Source of the DNA: JAUVIB01 sp964424545
GTDB taxonomy: Bacteria; Calditrichota; Calditrichia; Calditrichales; Calditrichaceae
Reading direction: 5' to 3'
Length of the DNA: 35,436 nucleotides
NCBI GenBank assembly: GCA_964424545.1
Contig: CAYRJN010000010.1
Coordinates: forward strand, 1 to 35,436
Below are positions 15,181 to 23,751 of this stretch, piece after piece (within the stretch, counting starts at the first letter, position 1; the number at the start of each line of letters is the position of its first letter). A program made the translations under genes and the position numbers. The notes below the pieces were generated by a model. That model was not told where the DNA came from, made no database searches, and saw nothing but the letters and a program-made list of their open reading frames with translations.

Positions 15181-16170
15181 TCAAACCTTATTGTTTATCA
15201 ACTTTTGCAAACCGTTATATACTTCCATAGCATCAATTTCTTTCATACACTTAAAATGTCCTAATGGGCAGCGCTTGCGGCCGATATGCGTACAAGGACG
15301 ACACCATAAATCATTATTCTGAATGACAAGACTTTTTCCACGGAAGGGGAAAAAACCCAGCTCTTCCGACGTTGAGCCGAAAATGGCCAGAACAGGCGTG
15401 CCAAGCGCTGTTGCCATGTGCATTAAGGATGAATCGTTGGAAATTAAAACTCGTGCATTCTTAATGATCGCCGCCGAGTCTAACAACTCTAATCGTCCCG
15501 TAAAGTTAATAACTTTCGTTGAAATCTCCAAAGAAGTAAAAGCGCCGCTGTCGTCTTTGCCGCCGAGCAGAATAATTTTATCGTTGAAATTTTCAAGGAT
15601 CATTTCAATCAGCATTTTGAATTTTTGCAAAGGCCAGCGTTTGGTAGCGTGAGCCGCGCCGGGCGCGATGGCTATGTAATTCTCATTCACGAGAGAAGGC
15701 GCAGTGTTTCCGAGAAAAAGCTCCAGTCCTTGTTGATCGTCTTTTACGTTCGCTACTTCAGCGGTTTTTAAATAGCGCAGGGCAACGGGTAATATTTTAT
15801 CGTAACGATTAATTTTAAAGTAAATAAGCAAGGCGCGCTTAATTTTCAATTTATCCATTTGCCCTTTTTTAACATGCCGGAAAGCCCTTAGGATATAATT
15901 GGAACGGAAATTATTTTGTAAATCGAATACAAAATCATAGCCGTTGGATTTAAGTTTATCGCGCAGGAGCTTTAGCCCATTGAGTTTTGTCGAATTGTCA
16001 TAACCATAGATAGTATTAATATGGGGATTGTATCGGATTAGCGGGATAAAGGATTTTTTGATCACAAAATCGATTTTTGCATCGGGATAGGTTTTACGTA
16101 CCTGTCGTATAAAAGCGCTTGTTAAAACGATATCGCCGATTGAGCTGAAACGAATAATTAAGATATTCAT
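15181..16170 (-). CDS. Glycosyltransferase family 9, heptosyltransferase-like
   Basis: GT9 enzymes such as WaaC, WaaF and WaaQ add heptose from ADP-heptose to the LPS core. The 329-residue protein begins with MNILIIRFSSIGDIVL, the family's N-terminal acceptor-side motif. It contains FDLQNNFRS, APGAAHATKRWP and the donor-binding SNDSSLMHMATALGTPVLAIFG. A cysteine-rich end (WCRPC, CPLGHFKC) is common in the family and may bind metal. Position beside waaA supports an inner-core role. Whether it acts as heptosyltransferase I or II cannot be told. The start follows the polyprenyl synthase stop by 9 nt. Confidence 0.9.
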   Translation of the reverse strand: MNILIIRFSSIGDIVLTSAFIRQVRKTYPDAKIDFVIKKSFIPLIRYNPHINTIYGYDNSTKLNGLKLLRDKLKSNGYDFVFDLQNNFRSNYILRAFRHVKKGQMDKLKIKRALLIYFKINRYDKILPVALRYLKTAEVANVKDDQQGLELFLGNTAPSLVNENYIAIAPGAAHATKRWPLQKFKMLIEMILENFNDKIILLGGKDDSGAFTSLEISTKVINFTGRLELLDSAAIIKNARVLISNDSSLMHMATALGTPVLAIFGSTSEELGFFPFRGKSLVIQNNDLWCRPCTHIGRKRCPLGHFKCMKEIDAMEVYNGLQKLINNKV

Positions 16171-16179
16171 ATCGTTGAT

Positions 16180-17175
16180 TTACTTATTGCGTTGAGTGAT
16201 ATAATCTACAAATTTTATAAGCGAGTCTTTGGTGAAAGAGTCCGGATAGTCGGAAAGCGTGTTTTTTGCCTTTAAGGCATATTCGTTTTGTTTGTCAATA
16301 GCATATTCAATGCCTTTATATTGACTCACAAATTTAATGATTTGGCTGATATCTTTACTTTTGGCGCCTCGTTTTAACGTTCTTTTAATGGATTTAATCT
16401 CTTTTTGCGAAGCATGTTTAAAAGCATGAATTAAGGGCAGAGTTAATTTTTTTTCTTTTAAATCATTTCCGATGGGTTTGCCGACTAATTTCTGAGAACC
16501 GAGATAGTCAATAAGATCGTCTTTTATCTGAAATGAAATACCGAGATACTCTCCGAATTGCCGTAAATTTTCATGATCTCTGGAATTAACCGATGTGCTG
16601 CGCGCGCCGAGTTCTGCGGCTGCGCTGATCAAAGCCGCAGTCTTATCGGAAATGATCTGAAAATAATCGGTTTCGGTAATATTAAGTTTCCGTGAGCGCT
16701 CAATTTGTAGGAGTTCGCCCTTGGCAAGACGTTTGGCCGTATCGGATAAAATATTAAATACTTCCAATTGCCCTGTTTTGGTTGCTCCGATTAAACATTT
16801 GGAAAGCAAATAATCGCCCATTAAAACGGCTACTTTATTTTTCCAAACCGCATTGATGGAAGGAAAACCGCGGCGTATATTTGCGTCGTCCACTACGTCG
16901 TCATGAATTAATGAAGCCGAATGTAACAATTCTATAATAGAAGCGACGATATAGGTATCGGGCGTCGGCTCGCCGACCAATTTTCCGGACATAATTACCA
17001 AAAGCGGACGGATATTTTTTCCTTTATGTTTAACAACATATTTGGCGATTGTATCAATAAGTTTGATATTGGACGACATAATGGTTTTGAAGGTTGAATT
17101 ATATTCGTCAAGTTCAAGTTGAAAAGCTTTTTTTATAGCGGCAATATTTACTTTAGCCGATGTCGTCGTTTTCAA
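16180..17175 (-). CDS. Trans-polyprenyl diphosphate synthase (IspB/HepT class)
   Basis: This enzyme extends an allylic diphosphate with isopentenyl diphosphate to make the C35-C50 side chain of respiratory quinones. The 331 residues carry both aspartate-rich motifs: the first at 92-97 in LIHDDVVDDANIRRG, the second as IKDDLIDYLG in the C-terminal half, with GKPIGNDLKEKKLTLP following. Chain length cannot be read safely from sequence. The start is a TTG that shares bases with the tatC stop (TTGA), so the two genes are translationally coupled. Confidence 0.9.
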   Translation of the reverse strand: MKTTTSAKVNIAAIKKAFQLELDEYNSTFKTIMSSNIKLIDTIAKYVVKHKGKNIRPLLVIMSGKLVGEPTPDTYIVASIIELLHSASLIHDDVVDDANIRRGFPSINAVWKNKVAVLMGDYLLSKCLIGATKTGQLEVFNILSDTAKRLAKGELLQIERSRKLNITETDYFQIISDKTAALISAAAELGARSTSVNSRDHENLRQFGEYLGISFQIKDDLIDYLGSQKLVGKPIGNDLKEKKLTLPLIHAFKHASQKEIKSIKRTLKRGAKSKDISQIIKFVSQYKGIEYAIDKQNEYALKAKNTLSDYPDSFTKDSLIKFVDYITQRNK

Positions 17176-17918
17176 TTATCGTCCTTCTTTTTGGCAAACA
17201 AATAACTTACCCAAATCGTAATCTCATAAAGCAATAATAGGGGGATTGCCAGCAATACTTGTGTTGTCGGATCGGGCGGCGTTAAGATTGCTGCAAGAAT
17301 AAAGAAAATAACGATGGCATAACGTCGGTATTTCTTTAAAAATTCCGGCGTTAAAATTCCCAGTTTAGTTAAAAAGAGACTGACTAGGGGAAGCTCGAAT
17401 ACGATTCCGAAAACAATAATCAGGCGTAATAAGAATCCGATGTAAAAATCGAGGGCGATGTTATTTTGAATTGAAGCGGGGGCCATATTCATAAAAAATT
17501 CCAGAGCGAGCGGGATAATTATAAAATAGGCAAATAAAGCGCCGATAATAAAACTAATCGTTGCAAAAAATATTACGGGTATGGCATATTTCCGTTCGTT
17601 TTCCAAAAGACCGGGAGCAAGAAATGCCCAAATTTGATAAAATATATAGGGCAAACTGATTACGGCGCCGCTTAATAATGAAAGTTCCAATTTAATCATA
17701 AAAATAGTTTGGACTTTTAAAACCTGAATATTCATTTTATCCTGTAAATTTCTTGTCGGAAAAAGTAATATATCCAGTAAATAGTCGGAAAATGAAAATG
17801 CTATAACGGATAAAAGAATTACGCTGGCTACAATTTTAATCAAACGCCAGCGTAATTCTTCCAAATGGTCGAGAAAGGGCATTTCCGCGCTATTTTCGGC
17901 TGATTTCGGTTTGCTCAT
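17172..17918 (-). CDS. tatC: Sec-independent protein translocase subunit TatC
   Basis: TatC is the inner-membrane receptor for twin-arginine signal peptides. The 248-residue protein has six TM segments. Its cytoplasmic N-terminus holds the signature FLDHLEELRWRL (about 15-26), the first periplasmic loop is followed by the PYIFYQIWAFLAPGL block, and ALTPPDP-like ILTPPDP precedes the last helices. No tatA or tatB lies next to it. The start ATG has only a distant GAGG, so translation may be modest or coupled from glyA 38 nt upstream. Confidence 0.96.
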   Translation of the reverse strand: MSKPKSAENSAEMPFLDHLEELRWRLIKIVASVILLSVIAFSFSDYLLDILLFPTRNLQDKMNIQVLKVQTIFMIKLELSLLSGAVISLPYIFYQIWAFLAPGLLENERKYAIPVIFFATISFIIGALFAYFIIIPLALEFFMNMAPASIQNNIALDFYIGFLLRLIIVFGIVFELPLVSLFLTKLGILTPEFLKKYRRYAIVIFFILAAILTPPDPTTQVLLAIPLLLLYEITIWVSYLFAKKKDDN

Positions 17919-17956
17919 TTTGAATTATTGACGCCTCTCTTTGTATTAAAACACCA

Positions 17957-19243
17957 TTAATAAAGCTGAAAATCTTTGTTTAATTCTTTAACCTGTTGAT
18001 TAATTTTTTCTAATTCGATTTCATTTTCAATATTATTAAGAACATGATCAATAAAGGCGGCGATGGTCTTCATTTCGTCCTCTTTCATGCCTTTTGTGGT
18101 CAGAGCCGCGGTGCCAAGCCGTATTCCGCTGGTGATAAACGGACTTCGTGTATCAAAAGGTATCATATTTTTATTTACCGTAATACCGGCTTCATGAAGA
18201 GCGTTTTCCGCTGCTTTCCCTGTGATATTTTTATCGGTAAGGTCAACGAGAAATACATGATTATCCGTTCCGCCGGAAACAATGCTGTATCCTTTTTCAA
18301 CCAAAGTATGTGAAAGCGTTTGGGCGTTGCGGATAATTTGTTTGGCGTATTCCTTAAATTCAGGTTTAAGCGCTTCGCCAAAAGCGACCGCTTTGGCGGC
18401 TATAATATGCATTAAAGGACCGCCCTGAATTCCGGGCATCACCGTACTGTCAATTAGTTCGGACATCATTTTAACGCGCCCGCTTTTAGGAGCGACAACC
18501 CCCATTTTATTTTCCGTATCTTTGCCGATCATAATCATTCCTCCGCGGGGTCCGCGAAGCGTTTTATGAGTTGTCGTCGTAACTACATCGCAATATGGAA
18601 TGGGACTGGGATGTTCGCCTGCGGCAATTAACCCCGCAGGGTGAGCGACGTCGGCAAATAGAACGGCACCGACTTCATCGGCGATTTCTCTGAACTTGGC
18701 AAATTCGTAATGACGCGAGTAAGCGCTGGCGCCCACTACAATCATTTTTGGGTTATGTTCTCTCGCAAGTTTCGCCACTTCGTCCATATCGATGCGGCCC
18801 GTATCTTTGTTCACACCGTAAGCTACAAAATTATAAATCTTCCCCGAAAAATTAACCGGAGAACCGTGCGTTAAATGCCCGCCGTGCGCGAGATTCATAC
18901 CGAGAACCGTATCGCCGTGTTGTAAATAGGTAAAATAGACGGCCATATTGGCTTGAGAACCCGAATGGGGCTGAACATTAGCATATTCGCATTTAAACAA
19001 TTCTTTGGCTCTGTCTCGGGCAATGTTTTCGGTGATATCAACATATTCGCACCCGCCGTAATAACGTTTACCCGGATACCCCTCGGCATATTTATTGGTC
19101 AATACGGATCCGTTGGCTTCCAAAACGGCTTTGGAGACAAAATTTTCGGAAGCGATTAATTCCAAAGTATTATTTTGGCGGTCCATTTCTTTTATAATCG
19201 AATCATATATTTCTTTATCTTGATTTTTGATAGATTCCAACAT
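17957..19243 (-). CDS. glyA: Serine hydroxymethyltransferase
   Basis: PLP-dependent enzyme that interconverts serine and glycine and charges tetrahydrofolate with a one-carbon unit. The 428 residues match the bacterial homodimer form. Visible marks are the N-terminal LELIASENFVS (27-37), YPGKRYYGG (56-64), QPHSGSQAN (91-99), and the PLP-lysine motif TTTTHKTLRGPRGG with Lys227. A good AGGAG lies 7 nt before the ATG. It follows rpiB by 9 nt and so belongs to the same transcription unit. Confidence 0.97.
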   Translation of the reverse strand: MLESIKNQDKEIYDSIIKEMDRQNNTLELIASENFVSKAVLEANGSVLTNKYAEGYPGKRYYGGCEYVDITENIARDRAKELFKCEYANVQPHSGSQANMAVYFTYLQHGDTVLGMNLAHGGHLTHGSPVNFSGKIYNFVAYGVNKDTGRIDMDEVAKLAREHNPKMIVVGASAYSRHYEFAKFREIADEVGAVLFADVAHPAGLIAAGEHPSPIPYCDVVTTTTHKTLRGPRGGMIMIGKDTENKMGVVAPKSGRVKMMSELIDSTVMPGIQGGPLMHIIAAKAVAFGEALKPEFKEYAKQIIRNAQTLSHTLVEKGYSIVSGGTDNHVFLVDLTDKNITGKAAENALHEAGITVNKNMIPFDTRSPFITSGIRLGTAALTTKGMKEDEMKTIAAFIDHVLNNIENEIELEKINQQVKELNKDFQLY

Positions 19244-19252
19244 AATATTCTC

Positions 19253-19693
19253 CTATAATCCGGTCAATTGAGAAATTAAGTTTAAACGCGTGATATGACG
19301 TCCGCCCTCAAACGAGGTATTGAGCCATATATCGACAATTTTAGCGGCTTCTTCTTCCGTTAAAAGTCTTCCGCCCAAGCAAAGGACATTGGCGTCATTG
19401 TGCAGTCTGCTCAATTTCGCTTGTTCCGTCGTGTAGGCTTGAGCGGCACGGATACCTTTAATCTTATTGGCCGTGATGCACATACCGATGCCTGTTCCGC
19501 AAATCAGGATACCAAAATCATATTCGCCATTGGCTACGGCTATGCTCACTTTGTAGGCGTATTCCGGATAGTTGACCGAATCCATTTTAAATGTACCGAT
19601 ATCGCTGAAAGGGATATCTTTTTGCGATAAATATTGTTTAATCGTTTCTTTTAACAGGTAGCCCGCATGATCGGCTCCGATGATAACTTTCAA
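19253..19693 (-). CDS. rpiB: Ribose-5-phosphate isomerase B
   Basis: RpiB interconverts ribose 5-phosphate and ribulose 5-phosphate in the pentose phosphate pathway. The 146-residue protein shows the family's GADHAGYLLKE at the N-terminus (6-16), the catalytic CGTGIGMCITANK block with Cys65, and HNDANVLCLGGR near the middle. It starts at a TTG codon with AAGGAG 9 nt upstream; there is no ATG at the conserved N-terminus. It lies 13 nt after the TPR gene. Confidence 0.96.
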   Translation of the reverse strand: MKVIIGADHAGYLLKETIKQYLSQKDIPFSDIGTFKMDSVNYPEYAYKVSIAVANGEYDFGILICGTGIGMCITANKIKGIRAAQAYTTEQAKLSRLHNDANVLCLGGRLLTEEEAAKIVDIWLNTSFEGGRHITRLNLISQLTGL

Positions 19694-19706
19694 TTTTTCA
19701 AACTCC

Positions 19707-20987
19707 TTATTTTAACCAATCGTAACAGGCGCTTTTGATTTTATCATTTTTATGCATAAACTTATCTTCTTTTGTGGGAAGAAAAGGTATCAAAAACTTT
19801 TGTTTTTGTTTTGCACGGCCTCTGTAAGACGGGTCTTTTGCCGCTTTTTTATAGGCCGCTAAGGCTTTTTCATAAACAAGTTTATCTTCAAATTTTGCTT
19901 TTCCGTTGCGTTTATTTTGACAGTAAGACACGGCGGTTTCATAGAGTTCACCAAGAGCGATATAGGCGAGTCCGTATCCGGGTTTGGTTCTCAGTGCCTT
20001 GTTAATCCAAAACTTAGCGGTAGAAAACTGATTTTTAGAAGCATATTTTTGAGCAATAAAAACCATATCTTCAATGCTGGAGACGTCTATTTTCAGCAAG
20101 GCTTTTAAATCGTCAATGGATTTTTGCGTTTGATTCAAATTCTCATAAGCTTCAGAACGTAATTTATACGCCTTTACCGACGGCTTTTCTTTGATTACTT
20201 TTGTCAAAGGTTCGATAGCATCCTTATAGTCGCCTGCGTTGACTGCCGCTTCGCCGTAAATTAAAGCCATTTTTAAATCGTTCGGGTTTTTCTGATAGGC
20301 TTCCTTATAAGCGTCAAGGCCGGCGCCGGCGCCGTAGAAATGGTCTTTCAATTTAGCCAACGTGCTTGATTCTTCGGCATCTCCGGGTTTTAAAGCTACA
20401 ATTTTTTCCTGCAAAGCGATACATCGTTCGTCGTCTTTTGTAAAATAAAGTTTGGCAAGCGATTTTAAATAACCGACGTTTGTGGAATCATTTTCAACAA
20501 GTTTTTCATAATGAGGAATGGCGCAGGACGTCCTGCCCAGTTTTTCCTGTAAAAAACCGGCATAATAATGCAGACGAATCAAATTCGGGAATTTTTCCAG
20601 GCCGCGATAGCAGGCAATAAGTGTGCTGTCTACTTTTTTCTCCGTAAAATAGATTTCGGCTATTTTACCGATAGAAAGTTTAGCGCGCTTCGCTTCATTC
20701 GGATTGCTGGGATTGGCTAAAATAAAAACTTTCCATAAATAGGGAAGCGCTTCGGCATAAGATTTATTTTTGTAATGTTCATGTCCGAAATTATAAAGCA
20801 TTCTGATGTCGGCAGCGCTGTCTTTTTTAGCGATTTCATCGTAGGGCGTTGTTAACGTATCGGGAATGCATTTTACTTGAATTTCAGTATCATCTTCCAA
20901 TTCATCGTCGAATTGTGCAAAAGCGGAAATACTAAAAATAAACATTAAAATTAAAGCGATTCCCAAATGTTTTAGTAGTTTGTCCAT
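19707..20987 (-). CDS. Exported tetratricopeptide-repeat protein
   Basis: A 426-residue protein with a clear signal peptide (MDKLLKHLG to SAFAQ, about 25 residues) and then TPR-like helix pairs across most of its length, for example SYAEALPYLWKVFILA, RLHYYAGFLQEKLGRTSCAIPHYEKLV and LKMALIYGEAAVNAGDYKDAIEPLTKV. TPR proteins of this kind act as periplasmic scaffolds for envelope complexes. I chose the ATG at 20987 because AAAGGAG lies 6 nt upstream; a longer frame to 21041 would run into the barrel gene. It is the third gene of a lipoprotein-barrel-TPR set. No specific family is recognised. Confidence 0.8.
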   Translation of the reverse strand: MDKLLKHLGIALILMFIFSISAFAQFDDELEDDTEIQVKCIPDTLTTPYDEIAKKDSAADIRMLYNFGHEHYKNKSYAEALPYLWKVFILANPSNPNEAKRAKLSIGKIAEIYFTEKKVDSTLIACYRGLEKFPNLIRLHYYAGFLQEKLGRTSCAIPHYEKLVENDSTNVGYLKSLAKLYFTKDDERCIALQEKIVALKPGDAEESSTLAKLKDHFYGAGAGLDAYKEAYQKNPNDLKMALIYGEAAVNAGDYKDAIEPLTKVIKEKPSVKAYKLRSEAYENLNQTQKSIDDLKALLKIDVSSIEDMVFIAQKYASKNQFSTAKFWINKALRTKPGYGLAYIALGELYETAVSYCQNKRNGKAKFEDKLVYEKALAAYKKAAKDPSYRGRAKQKQKFLIPFLPTKEDKFMHKNDKIKSACYDWLK

Positions 20988-21006
20988 GGTATTCTCCTTT
21001 ACTGAT

Positions 21007-22212
21007 TTATTCTTCAGGGTTCTCAAACCAAATTTCTCCAATGGTTATGGAAAAACTCAGCCCTAAGAAATTTTCTTCATATTGGTTAATGCTGATATCG
21101 CCGCGACGGCCGATCATCATGGCTGCCTCAAATTTGGAACGGTTCCAAATAAGCGGGAATTCCATTCCAACGGATAATCCGTATTCCCGAATATAGGCGT
21201 TGTTGCTTTTATGCATCTTCTGATCATAGAACAAACCGCCCCTATACACGATTTTTCTGTAATATTTATCAAATTTTTTACCGCTGTTTTTACGTTCAAC
21301 ACCTATCCCTATCCTATAATAGGGTTTCATCCTATTTGTTTTTTGACCGTCGATAAAATAACTGTTTTTCCAATCCTGATATATGCCGTCCGTACCGACA
21401 ACCCAACGGTTATTGACTTGATATTGTAATCCTACATTGTATTCGTCGGGTATTCTCATCAGCAGCGTCGATTCTTGGTTAAGTTTTTCGGAATTGGAAT
21501 CCACTACGCGCGAAATATTGAGGTTCACGCTAGTGCGCCACATAATACCAAGGGTAAAACCGGAAAAAGGCGTTGCGTTTGCGCTTAATGCGAAGCCCGA
21601 ACCGGAAGCCCTGCTATCCAGGTTTAATATCAAAGATGCCTGTACAGGGGAACGAAATTCAAGTCTGTAATCACTCTGCATATTTCCAAAAGTATATTCG
21701 TAAGCCAAGCCGACGCCAATTTGGGGGATTATTTGATAAGCGACATTAATAAACGCTTTTCCTGTTCCTCCCCGTATAAACATATATTCATCAATTTGCT
21801 GCTCTTCCGATACAACCGAGTTTATTACATGCTGGTTAATTTGTGTGACCGGCTGAATACCGATGCCCACGGAGACTTTTTTTCGCACAATAGGTGCGGC
21901 AATCAAAATATTTTGCAAATACCAGTCATCAATTATATCGTTCGTTTTCCCATTATAACTTGAAGTAAGGTTATAATCAAGTCCAATGGCAAAAGTTGAT
22001 GCGGAAATATTGCTCCACATTGAAAAATTTCTGGCGTTTAGATGAAAAGAGTCCGTCGAAGCTATTTCAAATGAGCGCCCGTACCCGGCGGTAGAGTAAG
22101 GTATGTATAAATTCCCTAATGTATTGCAGGCCAATCCGAATTTAGTAGAAGAGGCTTGCAATGTGGCTGTGAAAACAATAAATAAAATCGCTATTTTTAA
22201 TTTAATAGTCAT
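21007..22212 (-). CDS. Outer-membrane beta-barrel protein, FadL/PorV-like size
   Basis: 401-residue exported protein. A signal peptide (MTIKLKIAILFIVFTATLQAS) is followed by alternating amphipathic strands typical of an outer-membrane barrel, such as FINVAYQIIPQIGVGLAYEYTF, GFTLGIMWRTSVNLNIS and YNVGLQYQVNNRWVVG. The C-terminal half reads like the last strands of OmpP1/FadL or PorV-like barrels. The ATG at 22212 overlaps the upstream lipoprotein stop as ATGA and has AAGGGG before it, so it is preferred to the frame's earlier ATG at 22230. It is probably coupled functionally to the lipoprotein and TPR genes. The cargo is unknown. Confidence 0.78.
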   Translation of the reverse strand: MTIKLKIAILFIVFTATLQASSTKFGLACNTLGNLYIPYSTAGYGRSFEIASTDSFHLNARNFSMWSNISASTFAIGLDYNLTSSYNGKTNDIIDDWYLQNILIAAPIVRKKVSVGIGIQPVTQINQHVINSVVSEEQQIDEYMFIRGGTGKAFINVAYQIIPQIGVGLAYEYTFGNMQSDYRLEFRSPVQASLILNLDSRASGSGFALSANATPFSGFTLGIMWRTSVNLNISRVVDSNSEKLNQESTLLMRIPDEYNVGLQYQVNNRWVVGTDGIYQDWKNSYFIDGQKTNRMKPYYRIGIGVERKNSGKKFDKYYRKIVYRGGLFYDQKMHKSNNAYIREYGLSVGMEFPLIWNRSKFEAAMMIGRRGDISINQYEENFLGLSFSITIGEIWFENPEE

Positions 22213-23426
22213 TGTGCCCCTTCTTCGCATCCAAAACCGTCAATTCTAACATATTTGATAATTAACATTTCTTTATGAGGCGGATTTTTTACGCCGAGAA
22301 TTCGCTCCACGGAAAGGCTTTGATTTTCTACTTTATATTGTAAGAAGAACCATTTATAATCCAATTCACCGTTTACAATTTTTTGCAGGACAGTTTGGCC
22401 GAAATTGCTTTGATTGTAATCGTCCAGCAACAGAGCACTGTTTTCTTTTTTCATAGAAATATTTTGTCTGCTGTCATAAACAAATGAGGAATCCAAGGTG
22501 AAATCGGTTAAATTGTCATCCGCATCCTTAACAACGCGCAAATAGAATTGGGAATAAAATTCATTATTAACCAATGTATTGGCGCTGTCGAGAACAGCGG
22601 ATAATGCAGCGCTGTATATTAATATATTGCTTGGCAAAACCGATAAATCAAATCTGATAAAGCTGTGTACCGGATTGCCTCCTGCAATGTAAACGTTCTG
22701 TGTGTTTTGGAAAACGCCGTTTTCTTCCGGCGGAAAAATGGTTAGGTCGTCGCCGATAAACAAGGTGTCCCACACGGCGCTACTGTCCGTCTGGCGCTTA
22801 AAAATCAACTTTGGAGCGTCTTCGGCTTTTAAAGTGTTAAAGGAGGCAATTTCGGCAACCGCTTCGTTGCTTCCCGATGCAAGCGTAAAGTATAATCCCG
22901 TTTGCGATGAATCTTCAATTTGCTGCCATTCTTTGATCAACTCATTGTCAATCGGAATTGTATATATTATGGAATCGTTTAAAGAATCGCTGAGCGTAAA
23001 CTCGCCGCTGTAAACCAAATCGCCGTTTGGGGTGTAATTGCGCCAGTAATCGTCCATATTGGCGTCTCTGTCCCATTGATCAAGCACTTTATAGGCTTCG
23101 ACAGTTATGGCTGAAACGGTGTTATCGCCGTAGTGGCTTGCGCCGTGCAATTCAATGCGGGCGGAATCCAATTTAACGGAATCCGGTGGAAGGAAAACAA
23201 ATCGGATTAAAAAATTGGCGGAAAACCCTTTATATTTTCCCACGCTCAACTTTGATGAGTAAGATGTTCGCAGCGGCGGCGCAACGACGAAGGTGTCCTG
23301 AGCGGCATAAAGCGTGTCAATGCGATACTCGCCGTTAATCAGTAGCTTATCATTAGGCGATGTGGCGTCATCTGTTGAACAGGCGCTGATTATTAAAAGT
23401 AAAAATAATATATTAATTTTCTTCAT
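22209..23426 (-). CDS. Lipoprotein with DNRLRE-like repeats, unknown function
   Basis: 405-residue exported protein with a clean lipoprotein signal: MKKINILFLLLIISAC, with Cys16 as lipid site, then STDD. The rest is beta-rich. Segments such as SKLSVGKYKGFSANFLIRF, LDSARIELHG and HSFIRFDLSVLPSNILIYSAALSAVLD resemble DNRLRE-type domains found in surface proteins of this phylum group, in two copies (about 45-215 and 220-400). AAAAGG is 6 nt before the start. It is the first gene of the minus-strand block and has a strong promoter at 23453-23481. Confidence 0.78.
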   Translation of the reverse strand: MKKINILFLLLIISACSTDDATSPNDKLLINGEYRIDTLYAAQDTFVVAPPLRTSYSSKLSVGKYKGFSANFLIRFVFLPPDSVKLDSARIELHGASHYGDNTVSAITVEAYKVLDQWDRDANMDDYWRNYTPNGDLVYSGEFTLSDSLNDSIIYTIPIDNELIKEWQQIEDSSQTGLYFTLASGSNEAVAEIASFNTLKAEDAPKLIFKRQTDSSAVWDTLFIGDDLTIFPPEENGVFQNTQNVYIAGGNPVHSFIRFDLSVLPSNILIYSAALSAVLDSANTLVNNEFYSQFYLRVVKDADDNLTDFTLDSSFVYDSRQNISMKKENSALLLDDYNQSNFGQTVLQKIVNGELDYKWFFLQYKVENQSLSVERILGVKNPPHKEMLIIKYVRIDGFGCEEGAQ

Positions 23427-23452
23427 ATACAGCCTTTTATTATAAAATATTT

Positions 23453-23481
23453 AATTTACGGATTTGTATATTTTATGTCAA
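23453..23481 (-). promoter_or_regulatory. Promoter of the 9.5-kb minus-strand block
   Basis: On the minus strand a perfect TTGACA (23476-23481) and TAAATT (23453-23458) are exactly 17 bp apart, with CCG before the -10 box. Transcription would begin about 20 nt before the lipoprotein start. Confidence 0.62.
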
Positions 23482-23751
23482 TTGATATGAAATTAAAGTG
23501 GAGTTAAAGTGAGATATTTTTCTCCGATACGGTGGAGCGGCATTGTTTCGGGATATATTTTAATATTATTTTTATCATCGTTTAATAACCGTCTGTCATT
23601 TATAATAATTAACGTAAAAACCGTTAAATAGTTTCCTTAATAAACAAAACGTAAAGGATAAGGCTTCCGTGCAATCATAAATAAATACTATCGGTTTATC
23701 ATGACGAATGTGCTAAAAAAAGATAAAAAAAGCACTTTTATATTTTTTTAA
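23482..23751. other. Intergenic stretch between glgA and the lipoprotein promoter
   Basis: This AT-rich sequence has no credible gene. Near the glgA stop a 5-bp GTGCT/AGCAC stem with an A-rich loop is followed on the plus strand by a T-rich run, which could form a weak terminator. Degenerate LytTR-like words at 23588 and 23620 break the consensus and are not in register. Confidence 0.4.

Noticed and set aside
23588..23628. LytTR-like words ACCGTCTGT and ACCGTTAAA upstream of the lipoprotein operon
   Set aside because: Each breaks the consensus at one position, and their 32-bp spacing is not the two-turn spacing expected.
23720..23750. Hairpin with A-rich loop as the glgA terminator
   Set aside because: The T-run follows the stem on the plus strand, while glgA is read on the minus strand, so it does not fit a standard terminator for that gene.
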